From assembly GCF_019578655.1 (NCBI RefSeq), contig NC_063263.1:20521001-20585000 (forward strand): a DNA stretch of 64,000 nucleotides, read 5' to 3'. Of the stretch, positions 1 to 10,470 are shown in pieces; the first letter of the stretch is position 1; every line of letters begins with the position of its first letter. A program made the translations under genes and the position numbers. Source of the DNA: Ricinus communis. Its lineage: Eukaryota > Streptophyta > Magnoliopsida > Malpighiales > Euphorbiaceae. The notes under the pieces are model-generated. The model ran no database searches, had not been told where the DNA came from, and saw only the letters and a list, made by a program, of their open reading frames with translations.

Positions 1-158
1 TGCTAATTTAAGGTTAATTATGGAAAAAGTGCTTTGGATTGAGTCCGGATCTCAATTTTATTGAGTTGGGGAATGGTGAGGCTTACTATGGGATTTTGTA
101 GCTTTAAGCCTACCTATTTCCTAGTGCTGATCACGGGCCCACAGATCAGGTTGTGACA
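1..158 (+). mobile_element. 3' end of a + strand solo LTR, cut by the window start
   Basis: This segment matches the last part of the complete solo LTR at 30800-33392 and ends in the same GTGACA terminus. It is followed by ACAAG (159-163), the target duplication that flanks the complete copy, and then by the same Ty1/copia relic sequence. It is therefore the same insertion carried into another unit by duplication. Its left part lies outside the window. Confidence 0.8.
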
Positions 159-540
159 ACAAGAGTTTTATCTAATCCCAATAATTAAGGAGATTTACAT
201 AATATAAGAGCTCTATTTAATCCTATCATCGAGTGATATACATATTAAACTTATCTCTGTTATGCCCACGTCTTCTCTCTGCAAGTCTTCTGATTAAACT
301 TACTCTACTTGCACCATACAACTCTATTAGACGTGCCCACATCTTATCTCTTTAAGTCTGCTGACTAGACTTACTTTTATATGCACCATACAACTCTATT
401 AGGTGTTCCCACGCTTTATTTCTACAGGTCTGCCCACCTTAGTTTTCAATACGCCCCTTGAAGTTGAACATGGAGATTTCGAATTCCCAACTTGCCAACT
501 AAAGTTGAAATGGTTTCTTTCCTAAGGCCTTAGTGAAAGT
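159..540 (-). mobile_element. Ty1/copia relic, shortened by an internal deletion
   Basis: This stretch matches the copia-derived sequence after the solo LTR at 33393-33760. It includes two copies of a direct repeat of about 71 bp (TGCCCACGTCTTC... then TGCCCACATCTTA-type) and the sequence that follows the RNase H end in the other units. The RNase H part itself is missing: the sequence jumps from AGGCCTTAGTGAAA straight to GTGCTAATTT of the minisatellite, which in unit C lies about 430 bp further on. Confidence 0.65.
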
Positions 541-1400
541 GCTAATTTAAATTTAGAGCCAATAGGCAATTAGCTCATATTTTAATTTTCTAGCCAATTT
601 ATGTAGCAACTTAGGTCCTTATATGCAAAATTACCAAATAGGACCATAATGGAAAATAATTGAATAGGTCATTGGATGTAAAATTGCCATGTTGGTCCTG
701 ATAAAATTACCTGACAAGTCCCTGCATGTAAGTTTACCACAACAGTCCTTGATATAAAATTACTTAATAGGCTCTTAGAGGAAAATTAACATATTGGTCC
801 TTGATAAAAAAATACTAGTTAGACCGTAATAAAAATTATCAGATAAGTCCCCATATTGAGAACTACTAAATAAGTACCTAGCTAGAAAATTACTAAATAG
901 ATGTCTTCGAAAATTACCTATTTAGTTCCTAGTTGTAAAAATTACCATATAGGACCCCTGATTGTAAAATTGTTTGGTCCTATATGAAAGATTGCTCAAC
1001 TGTCCATGGTTAGACAATTACCAAACTAATCCTGATAGAAAATTACTAGATTGGTCCCTAAATATATAATTACTAGATGGATTAGTTGAGATTGGACTAT
1101 TACTAGTTGGTCCTTAGTGGATAATTATCAGAACGGTCCCTAGGCATAAAATAACTATATATATAGGTCCATACAGAGAAAATTGTATGATTGATCCTTA
1201 GGTGGTAAATTATCTTATAGGTCCTCAATGGAGAATTACCATATTTGTCCTAACAAAAGATTATTAGAGTGGTACTTGTGGAGAAAATTACCTGATTTGT
1301 CCCTAGGTGAATACCTTATAGCCTTAGATAATTATAGTATTGATTCATATTAGAAATTCCTATATTCGTCCTGAATGGAAAAATTTAATCCTTAGAATAA
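541..1400. repeat. Degenerate minisatellite, AAAATTACC/GGTCC type (unit A)
   Basis: Short motifs of the form AAAATTACC, then a T/A-rich stretch, then GGTCCT or GTCCCT recur every roughly 30-40 bp with heavy degeneration. No reading frame runs through it. The same array is present at 19690-19970 plus 22955-23860 (interrupted by an LTR) and at 34230-35060, so it belongs to the ancestral tandem unit. I do not recognise a named family. Confidence 0.6.
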
Positions 1401-3766
1401 AAATCTTCATTTTTTACCCTTGCATCAAATATAATAAGAATGGAATTTGAGGGCGGAAAGCTAGCTTATGTCAACATCTAATGATAGGAGAAGTATTGAG
1501 GGGGGTCCTTGACCATATATTACATTTTTAATAATGTAATTATAGGAGGAAATTTGTATAATTAGTTGTCGAAATGATTTATATAAGGTTTTCATTGTTC
1601 TTATCACTACTTTGTCATGATTTGTTATTCAACCTTATTTTAAATAAACAAAGGGAATTATAAAACTAGATTTTGGATTAATATATGCAAGGCGATGTTT
1701 AAGGGCATGCTACTTTGCTCCAAAGTTGTTCGGCTTTGTGTAGAACAAATATCTTGCGACTCTACAATATTGAGCAGCTTTGCCCTACACTTAGCAACCT
1801 TTCTTGCACAACTAAAATTAAAAGATTTATAAAAAATTATCTAATCCTATCACTTGTCTTTATCTTTCCTAAAATCATTTTGAAGTTCTATCAGTGTATA
1901 TACAACAAGAATTCAATGAAATAGCGACAAACTACTTCTATCACTATTTAGCAATAGATTTACGATGAATCTGCAATAGAATAAGTATTATGAAAACTTT
2001 TTCTCTTTAGCAACAGATTCATGACTAAATATCGAAAATAAATTTGCAACAAACAAAGTTCGTTACTATTCTGTTGCAAATTACATCGCTAACTTTTCGA
2101 GCTAATTTCAGTGATAGATTAGTGACAAATTGTCTATCACTAATTACTACGAATAAAAATACCGTTGCTAACAAAAACTTTTTGTCCTACCTTTTTTTAG
2201 CTTCCCACTCATATATTTATTTGGTGATGGGATTGAATTTTAGAAAAATAATTCTCACCCAATATTTTTATTTTCTCACTTATTTATTCAGTTAGCGAGG
2301 AAATAATTCGTCACTAATTTTAAAATAAGATTTTCCATCCAATTTTTTTATTTTTCTGCTTATTTAATGTTTTAGCGACATATTCTTATCTGTCGTTCAT
2401 TCTATTATTTATATGTTTACCTTTTCTTCTTTACTCCATTATTTTTTACTAGCTAAATTACCATCACCATTCCTGAGCTTTTGGGCTAGTATAATAAAGT
2501 CTCTAATCTTTAATTTGTAATACCAATTGTCTGAATTTTGATTTGAGTATCACAAAAGTCCCTCATACTATTTTCGACAAAAACACCGTCGAAAAACTAA
2601 TGTGGTTTAAGATTTTATTCATAAATTTATTAATTATATTCCATATCATTAATTGAACAAAAATAAAAAAATCAAAATATATAGAGTAAAATATAATTCT
2701 CCTTATTTTCTCACTCTCAAACTTTAAAAAGAATATTATTTCTTTTGTTTTTCTCAATCGCCAAATACAATAAGAAAATCCTTTTCTTATTTTCTCACTA
2801 TTTTCATAATCCTATAACCACCACAATCATAACCTTACAATAATCTTCTCGTTGCAACATACCACACACAGTAGCTCAAAGGGCACATTTTCAAACCCAG
2901 CCAAATCAAGCCTCTAAATCTATCCATCAAGTTTTTCATCTTTTTTCACCGAAACCAAAAAAAGTATTCCAAATTAGAATCTCGGCAAGAAAAAGGAAAT
3001 TTTTTTCATAATCAACCTCAAGAGAAGAAAATGGGCATTTGATTTATCTCTCTTTTTCTATCTCTCAGTTAACTAGGAAATAGTGGCATTCCCATTTTAT
3101 TTGATTGGGATAATAAGTGGTAAGTGAGGATGGAGTATAGCAAGGACAAAAAAAAATAAAAATGAAAGAGATTTTTCTTTTGTTAACTAAGAAAAGACTC
3201 GGCAAATAAAAATTATATTTTATTCCATATATCTTCAATCCAGTTAATGGCATAAAATTTAGTTAATAAAATTATAATTAAACTTTTTCACATATGGCAT
3301 GATATATTAACTTTTTGGTTTTTTTTTTGCAAAAAGTACAAAGAGTTTTTGTGATATTGAAATCAAAATTCAAACAATTTTCTCTATCGTCATTTTTCTC
3401 TTTTTTTTCTATATATTTTAATCTTTCTATTTTCCCTCTCTCTCTCATATTTTTCATGCTTATCTCATTCATTTATTTTTTTCTTTTCATTTCTTTCCTA
3501 CACATTGTCCTGCACATTATGCAAGATTAATAGAATAATTTTAATGTAATATTAAAAATTTAAATAATTAATTTATATAATCTTTTAATTATATAAAATT
3601 ATGATTATTTTAAAAGATCCATTTTATAATAAAATCAAATAATTTAACTTTTAACTAAATTATTTTAATTCATAATATATTACTTTTGATTCTTTTCATT
3701 TTTATATAAAACTCATTGACTTTATATTTTATATTGTTGCTCAATAATTTTTAAAAATTTATAATT

Positions 3767-3803
<37 letters not shown>

Positions 3804-4154
3804 TTAAAATTATCTTATAAGAGTAGAGTAAGCTTTTTAACCTCATTACTTGAAAAAAACATATTGATAATCGTCTTCCATGAATACCGTTATTTTCTTT
3901 TTAATGAATTATTTAATATTTATACAGTTAATTTTCATGTTTATTTAATAAAAAATAGTTTTATATACTAAAAAGTATAAAATATTTAATCTTCTAAAAT
4001 ATTTCATAAAATTAGTTATGTGACAGTCTGACTTAGAGAAGCAGTCTGACGAGGGCAGGAAGTCAACGCCGGGGCAAAAATAGAATGCCTAGACAAGGAG
4101 CGGATTCTAGGATGGCAGCATTCTATGATTCGGAGATACATGAATGAATCAAAT
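1401..4154. other. AT-rich non-coding spacer of unit A
   Basis: No gene is visible. The segment aligns through most of its length with 23870-26167 and 35065-37755. Around 1920-2400 it contains repeated GCGACAAA, TTAGCAACAG and TTAGCGAGG-type words, which resemble the decayed internal or subterminal repeats of a DNA transposon, but no terminal inverted repeats are recognisable. A TC-rich stretch lies at 3380-3500 and a (TA)n run at 3772-3799. Short open frames here are not conserved between units. Confidence 0.6.
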
Positions 4155-4415
4155 TGTACATTGAAATTGGGTGGGGAATGGTTGTTAACATATATGTAAA
4201 GAGTTGAAACTAATCACATAAGGTGCTTTTTGGTTGTTTGGCTGTGGAGTTATAGGAACTCCAAAGTTAAACGTGCTAGGTTTAGAGAAATTCCAAGATG
4301 GGGGACCTCTTGGAAAGTTCTCGAACCCGCCAAAGGGAAAAAATCGTGAGGCCAGTGGGGTCTGCTTTGGCCAAAACGGACAATATCTCATGTGATCTGG
4401 TTTCGGGTTATTATA
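4155..4415 (+). mobile_element. Cassandra-like solo LTR with 5S rRNA-like segment (unit A)
   Basis: An LTR-like block of about 260 bp begins TGTACATT and ends near TTATTATA; the unit C copy ends in ATTACA. Its centre, about 4254-4323, resembles the 3' half of plant 5S rRNA, including AACTCCAAAGTTAAACGTGC and a GATGGGGGACCTCTTGG stretch corresponding to the internal Pol III control region. Downstream it keeps the GTGAGGC and GGACAATATC words typical of Cassandra TRIM LTRs. Only one LTR is present, so it is a solo LTR. Family assignment rests on remembered Cassandra features. Confidence 0.7.
4254..4323 (+). ncRNA. 5S rRNA-like segment within the Cassandra-like LTR
   Basis: The order of words (GAACTCCAAAGTTAA, GTGCTAGG, then GATGGGGGACCTCTTGG-like, then AAGTTCTCG) parallels the 5S rRNA A box, intermediate element and C box. 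It lacks the 5' half of a 5S gene and sits inside an LTR, so it is a captured promoter-like relic and not a 5S gene. Equivalent segments lie at 26267-26335 and 37855-37924. Confidence 0.65.
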
Positions 4416-4859
4416 AGTTAGTAAATTGAAATTAGTAGCTTTATAATTTGAATTGCAGTATAAAAGATAATAATATTCTAGCATAAAAGTAATGGTGCTT
4501 ACATTTTAAAATATCAAGCATATGGAGAGCAACCTTAATGTAAAAATATGTATTGAAGTTTAAACAAGAAAGGAAGGGATTAAGATTAAATTACGAAGTT
4601 AAACTTTTAGATTCTAGTACACCATAATGTTAGTAAGTGATCTTAATAGACATCTCTTATATTCTTATAGACGAATCAATTAAATTAGATGTCACTTACC
4701 TAGATGCGATACTTGTCCCTCGAAGTGAAGGTCAAGACCATAACATTGAAATTTCTGAATCTAATCTCACTTTTCTCAGGTTGAACAACCGTCTATCTTG
4801 TCTCGATGGGAAAAGAATTAAAATAAAAGCATATAATAATCTAATCGTACAAAAAAATG
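4416..4859. other. Spacer between Cassandra-like LTR and Athila insertion
   Basis: This non-coding stretch lies 3' of the polygalacturonase copy in the ancestral unit. It is shared with 26392-26615, 38007-38263 plus 45731-45919, and 50448-50636. A + strand frame of about 78 codons is open at 4637-4873, but it is AT-biased, crosses into the Athila LTR and has no recognisable domain. The last five bases (AAATG) are the target duplication of the Athila element. Confidence 0.55.
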
Positions 4860-6218
4860 TGATAACGCAATAATATATGCATTTTATATGCTATATATAT
4901 ACTTTGTTCTTCATGTTATCTTCGTATTTTTAATCTTTTAGAGCTATTATTCATTATTTTTGATATTTCTCTCCTTGGGTTTGTTTTGTTTTGTTTTTGT
5001 AGGATTTGGCTCGAGTTGCTAGGCGTTGGCAAAGATGTTTGTAGAGTCGTTCATGGTCAAACACGATGTCAAAGAGATACTCATGCCTATGAGGATCTTA
5101 TATCGTGAAACGAGCAAGGGAAGCTATCCCGCGGCCACTCCGCGACTTGGCTTTCAAGGGCAGCGATAAAGCAAAGCGATCCTCAGCCCCTTGCTCATGA
5201 CCTCAATGCCAGCTGCCCGTGGGCGGATCTAAAGCGCATTTTGGGCACCTGTCTAGTCGAATTTTTAGGGTGACAACCTAGCCAAACTCTTGGATGTCCT
5301 ATGATATAAATAGATTGTGAAAAGAACCTAAAAAGGGGAGCCCCCCTCTCCTTTTCTCCTTAGTTTTAGGCTATGTTTCCTTTCTCTATTATGTTACTTT
5401 TCTTTATGCTTTGAACACTTATCAAAGACCTCATCATTCATTTATCAATCCAAGTATTTTCCTTTTCCTTTTTTAAGTTGTTATTAATTATGTTTTCTTT
5501 TATAATCTATTTTATTTATTTAACTATCATGAGTGAGTAGTTTTCTAATCTAGTGTTAAGTGAACCCTAGCCATGATTAATGTATGATTTGTTCCTTTAA
5601 TTCCATAAATTAATTATTTAATTGCTCTTGCTTAATTGATTGTGCATATTCCAATACTAGATTAGGGATAATTAGTATTGTTATGATTCCATTGTCTTTA
5701 TCACAACGGGAGTTGGGTTTTGACGAATTTGAATATTTCAATAAAGGACATGAAATTCTCCACGGGAGTAGGTAGAATGGATTGTTAGGAAGTCAGGGTA
5801 TTGAGTTTAATATCTTTAATTTGCATGATTCCACGGGAGTAGGTTTTGATTGCATATTAAGAAAGCCATTGATAGTCGGGAGAGATCTATGGTATTTTAT
5901 AGGGTTTACCTTTCCTTATGAACATTTATTTAGTTAGTTTGAGGTAGGAACTTATCTTTGCGTTAATTGTGCTACTGGGGATACTTAACTCTAGGTGCTT
6001 TTTATCCTTGAATTTATTCTCATCATTATTAATTGCACTAATTAGACTTATTAATTCTCCCTCAATCATTGATTTGGTTACTTACTTAGCATTAATTAAA
6101 GTCAAGATTAGCTAGTTTTTACTACTTCAATCTCTAGAGATTCGACCCTTACTTGCCCGACTACATAGTTAGGAGGTCTAGTTAGGTTATTTTTTATAGG
6201 CACGCGATAGCCTTGTCA
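4860..6218 (+). repeat. 5' LTR of Athila-1
   Basis: This 1359-bp LTR starts TGATAACGCAATAATATATG and ends CCTTGTCA. It carries a TATA-box candidate TATAAATAG at 5305-5313 that is conserved in all four Athila LTRs of the window. The body is non-coding. Confidence 0.92.
5305..5313 (+). promoter_or_regulatory. TATA box candidate of the Athila-1 5' LTR
   Basis: TATAAATAG lies mid-LTR, where the U3/R boundary is expected, and is followed by a purine-rich stretch. The same word occurs at 15080-15088, 51099-51107 and 60927-60935. Confidence 0.6.
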
Positions 6219-6223
6219 AATTT

Positions 6224-6241
6224 TGGCACCATTGCCAGGGA
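6224..6241 (+). other. Primer-binding site (tRNA-Asp type), Athila-1
   Basis: TGGCACCATTGCCAGGGA starts 5 nt after the LTR. The complement of the plant tRNA-Asp(GTC) 3' end is TGGCGCCGTTGCCGGGGA. The site differs at exactly three places, each a CpG turned into CpA, which is the mark of deamination of methylated cytosine. Confidence 0.85.
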
Positions 6242-6357
6242 CTGACGGTATTAAAATAGTTAATTTTGATTTATTTTTGCTAAGCTTTGGGTTTAAGTGC
6301 TTCAGCTATTATTCCTTGTGCTCTTGCTCTTTTGTTTCTAGTTTTCCTTCTTATTGC

Positions 6358-7850
6358 ATGCAAACTCGACGAACAGGTTCAAGAGATTTAATCCCTATTG
6401 ATCTTGAAATCGAGGCTACTGTACGTAAGCAAGGAAGTAAAAGGAGAATGAATAAGAACAAGCAACAAGAAACAATGGCTGAACCACCAGCTGCTAAACC
6501 TCTTTAGGAGTATGGTGTACCGAATGCAACTACTGGTGCAATGTCTAGCATTCTTAGACCTGTAGTTACTGCAACACACTTCGAACTAAAACCTCAGTTT
6601 ATCCAGTTCATCTCCAATGATTCCTTTTCAGGGGGAGTCAATGATTCTCCTGTTAATCATATTGATAGTTTTTTGGAGAAGTGTGACGCATTTAAGACTA
6701 ATAATGTCAGTGATGATGCAATTAGACTACGCCTTTTTCCTTTTTCTCTGAGGGATAGGGCAAAGGAATGGCTAAAAGATGAAGGCATTGGTACTTTTGA
6801 ATCATGGGACAAGCTAGTAAAGGCATTTTTGGCCAAGTTCTTGGGTCAAGAGAAAACTACAAGGCTAAGGACCGAATTGAGCACTCTTCGTCAACTAGAT
6901 GATGAGTCATTGTATGAGTATTGGAGACAGTTCAAGGTTCTATAGAGAAAGTGCCCTCATCATGGAATTCAAGAGTGGCTATTAATTCAGACCTTCTATA
7001 ATGGGTTGACGCATGAGTATAGGATTTACATTGATGCTGCGTTGGGTGGTAATTTTGTTGAAAAGGTCCCTACTGAGGCTAAGGCATTGCTTGAGAAGTT
7101 GGCTGTTAATGATAACTTTTACTCAGGTGGGAGAAACAGTGCAAAGAAAGGAGGTAAACATGACGTTGATGCAATGACTCTCTTGACTAGTACTATGCAG
7201 GCTTTGTCACTTAAGGTTGATCAACTTCGAGCAGGGCCATCTGTGGTAGCATCTTGTGAGACATATGGAGAACATGGACATATTACAAGTGAATGTCAAT
7301 ATGCTGAGATGTTAATAAAGCAAGCTAATGCTCTCTATAACAACAACCAGCAAAGGAGACCCTATGATCCCTACTCCAACACTTATAATGAAGGTTGGAA
7401 ACAAAACCCAGCATTCTCTTACAAGAACACTCAAAATCAGTTGAACCCACCACTACCACCACCACCTCTCAACAACTTCAATCATCCTCCAGGTTTTCAA
7501 AATAGACAACCCTTCAATCATCAAAACTACACTCAACATCCTCCCCTACTATAACCACAACCACAACCCAAGTCCAATCTAGAAGCTTTGGTTAAAACTC
7601 TTGCAGCCTCATAGGCTAAACAATACAAGTATTAGGAAGAGCAGGTGAAACATAATAGTCTCCTTACTGCTACAGTTCAACAGATTCAAGCTCAAACCAA
7701 GCTCATGGAGAATCAGATAAGCCAACTTATTCAATAAGTGGGTTAATCTTCAAAGGTTTCGGGTCACTTTTCTCGTAACACCGAGCAACCACCTAAGGGT
7801 CAAGTTAATGCTGTAACTTTGAGGAATGGTAGAGAGCTAAAAGACCTTCC
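6358..7850 (+). pseudogene. gag of Athila-1 (degenerate)
   Basis: Gag would be the structural capsid/nucleocapsid protein. The likely start is the ATG at 6358 (MQTRRTGSRD). The retrotransposon gag core is visible at 6541-7100 (motifs AKEWLKDEG, FLAKFL, YEYWRQF, FYNGLTHEYR). A zinc-knuckle-like C-x2-C-x4-H-x4-C region at 7255-7296 has its second cysteine changed to tyrosine (CETYGEHGH). In-frame stops lie at 6505-6507 and 6943-6945, and several more follow from about 7552. Most correspond to CAG, CAA or TGG codons in the sister copy at 52152-53680. A low-complexity Pro/Asn/Gln region follows the knuckle, as in Athila gags. Confidence 0.85.
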
Positions 7851-7994
7851 ACCAAAGGTAGTTCAAAAGAAAGCAGTTGCAGTAGAGGAAGAGATGGTTG
7901 AAGCTGAGAAGATGATAGAAAAGGAGAAAATTGAAGAGAAGAGGAGCCCATTGTCATTAAACCTTACAAGCCACTTGTACCTTTCCCACAACGA

Positions 7995-8745
7995 TTGTCA
8001 CAGGAAAAGCTAGAAAAGAAGTATGGGAAATTCCTAGACATTCTAGAGAAGTTGCAGATCAACATCCCATTCTTGGATGCAATCTCAGAGATGCCCTCCT
8101 ATGCTAAATTCCAAAAAGACATGCTCTCTAACAAGAGGAAAATCGAAGAGAATGCAACGGTCTCACTGATAGCTGAATGCAGTGCTATATTGCAGAACAA
8201 GCTTCCAAAGAAGTTAGGAGATCCAGGGAGCTACTCCATTTCAGTCAAGCTAGGTGACATCGAAATAAAGAAGGCTTTATGTGATCTAGGGGCAAGTGTC
8301 AGTCTTATGCCCCTATCAATTTGCAAGAAACTTCAAATGGGTGAATTAAAACCCACGCGCATCTCCTTATAGTTGGCAGACAGATTAATGAAATTTTCTT
8401 TGGGTATTCTTGAGGATGTGCCACTTAGAGTTGGAAAATTCTTCATCCCTTGTGATTTTGTGGTTATGGAGATAGAAGAAGATGCGTAAGTGCCTATCAT
8501 TCTAGGGAGACCTTTCTTGGCCACTGCTGGGGCCACTATTGACATGAAGAATGGGAAAATCACCTTTGAAGTGGGTGATGAGAAGGTGGAGTATTCACCC
8601 ACAAGTTCTATGGGTTCTACTTCTAAGGAGGAAACAATTTATAGCGTGGATGTTGTAGATGAAGTAGTGGAAGCTAAGGCCGTGGATTTACAACTCGATG
8701 ATTCATTGCAGACGATCTTAATGGGGAGTGCAGATAAAGAGGATT
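7995..8745 (+). pseudogene. Protease region of Athila-1 pol
   Basis: A retropepsin-type aspartic protease motif DLGASVSLMP is encoded at 8283-8312 (the DLGAS variant usual in Athila). An ILGRPFLATAGA segment at about 8496-8535 is the second conserved strand of the fold. In-frame stops break it near 8370 (CAG to TAG against the sister copy) and 8488. It would process the Gag-Pol polyprotein. Confidence 0.85.
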
Positions 8746-9118
8746 AGGAAACAAGGGAGTACAAGAGGCTCTTGGAGGAGACACAAGCGCTAGCAGTTGA
8801 TGAGCCTATCAAGGAAGTGTTGAAACCAAGGGAGTCTAAGGAGAGTACTACGCCTCCTGAGGTAGAATTAACACCCCTTCCCTCTAACCTGAAATATGTG
8901 TTTATGGGTCCTAATAAGACATACCCTGTTATTGTTAATGTTGAACTCAATGACATGCAAACTGAGTGATTGCTTGTGATTTTGAGAAAATACAGGAATG
9001 TCATTGGGTATACTATTGATGATATTAAGGGTATTACCCATCTTTCTGCATGCATAAAATCAATCTTGAGGATGACCATACCTCTTCTATAGAATCTCAA
9101 AGAAGGCTTAATCCAAAT

Positions 9119-9800
9119 ATGATGGAAGTTGTAAAAAAGGAGGTTCTTAAATTGCTTGATGCAGGGATAATCTACCCTATCTCAAATAGTAAGTAGGTTA
9201 GTCCTGTACAAGTGGTTCCAAAGAAGGGAGGTAAAACCGTTGTCAAGTATGACAAGGGTGAACAAATCCCCACTAGAACCTTGACAGGGTGGCAGATGTG
9301 CATTGATTATAGGAAATTAAATAAAGCCACCCGAAAAGACCACTTTCCTCTCCCGTTTATTGATTAAATGTTAGAAATATTGGCAAAGCATTCCTTTTTC
9401 TGTTGGCTAGATGGATACTCAGCGTTTTTCCAAATTCCTATTCATCCCGACGATCAAGAAAAGACTACTTTTACTTGCCCCGATGGCACATTCGCTTATT
9501 GGAGAATGCCATTTGGATTATGTAATGCTCCTGCCACTTTTCAACGATGCATGATGGCAATTTTCTCAGGTCTTATTGAGAATTATATGGAAGTTTTTAT
9601 GGATGACTTCTCAATCTATGGAACATCTTTTGATGTTTGCCTTAATAATTTGGAAGGGCTGCTCCATAGATGTAAAAAAGTCAACCTAATTCTCAATTGG
9701 GAAAAATGCCATTTTATGGTACAGCAGGGTGTCGTTTTGGGTCATCTTGTTTCTCATAGGGGCATTGAAGTTGACAAGAGCATTTACCACCGCCTAATTC
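9119..9800 (+). pseudogene. Reverse transcriptase region of Athila-1 pol
   Basis: RT motifs are present in order: VVPKKGG, WQMCIDYRKLN, CWLDGYSAFFQIPI, TFAYWRMPFGLCNAPATFQR and the catalytic FMDDF (FMDD at 9596-9607). They match Ty3/gypsy RT. Stops at 9194-9196 (TGG to TAG) and 9365-9367 (CAA to TAA) disrupt it. Downstream, a deletion of roughly 20 bp near 9778 removes the sequence between GTTGACA and TTACCACC that the sister copy keeps. Confidence 0.88.
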
Positions 9801-9839
9801 TATAAAAGGAGTAAGGAGTTTCCTTGGTCAGGCGGGGTT

Positions 9840-10355
9840 TTATCAAGGACTTTTCAAAAATTGTTCAACCTCTAACTAAGCTCTTAGGCAAGGATGTCCT
9901 TTTTATTTTTACTGATGTTTGTATTGAGGCTTTTGAGAGGTTAAAGCAAGCTCTTATATTTTCCCCAGTCATGCAATCGTAGGACTGGAATCTTCCATTT
10001 GAAATCGTGTGCAATGCAGTGACTATGCAGTTGGGGCAGTGTTGGGCTAGAGGAAAGATAGCAAGCTCCATGCCATCCACTACACGAGCAAAACTCTTGA
10101 TTCGGCCTAGATGAACTATGCCACAACCGAGAAGGAACTGTTGGCAGTAGTGTATGCAATGGAGAAGTTTCGGTCCTATCTGGTTGGATCGAAGGTGATA
10201 GTTCACACGGATCACGCAGCATTGAGGTATTTGATGAGTAAAAAAGATGTTAAACCTCGCTTGATTCGATGGATTTTGTTGTTACAAGAATTTGACCTGG
10301 AAATTAAGGACAAGAAATGAGTCGAAAATGTTATTGCTGATCATCTCTCCTGACT
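9840..10355 (+). pseudogene. RNase H region of Athila-1 pol
   Basis: RNase H motifs are recognisable across shifted frames: the [12 protein letters not shown] start, [37 protein letters not shown] and the ADHLS end. A premature TAG at 9979-9981 region (CCG to TAG by indel/transition), lost bases and TGA at 10318-10320 break the frame. It would remove RNA from the RNA/DNA hybrid during reverse transcription. Confidence 0.8.
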
Positions 10356-10470
10356 TGTCCTTGATGGTGAAGGTGATGAGGATCCCTCCATTGATGATTT
10401 ATTTCCTAATGAGAAACTTCTAGCTCTAGCTATTAAGGAGATTCCATGGTATGTTGATATAGCAAACTAC

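Noticed and set aside
541..1400. CRISPR-like array
   Set aside because: Repeats are degenerate and irregularly spaced, in plant nuclear DNA, with no cas genes.
1715..1924. + strand frame repeated at 35430-35792
   Set aside because: Non-coding spacer shared by duplication. The frame has no domain, is low in codon structure and is deleted in unit B.
3278..3530. Frames on both strands over the TC-rich stretch (also 36901-37098)
   Set aside because: Low-complexity Phe/Ser/Leu or Lys/Glu translations; not conserved between units.
4254..4323. Functional 5S rRNA gene
   Set aside because: Only the 3' part of 5S is present, diverged, without a T-run terminator and inside an LTR-like block.
6139..6148. 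tRNA B-box-like word (GATTCGACCC) near the Athila LTR end
   Set aside because: No matching A box, acceptor stem or cloverleaf; a normal part of this LTR family.
8333..9100. Minus-strand frames of 89 and 118 codons within Athila pol
   Set aside because: Antisense of the protease to RT region, which carries clear domains on the + strand.
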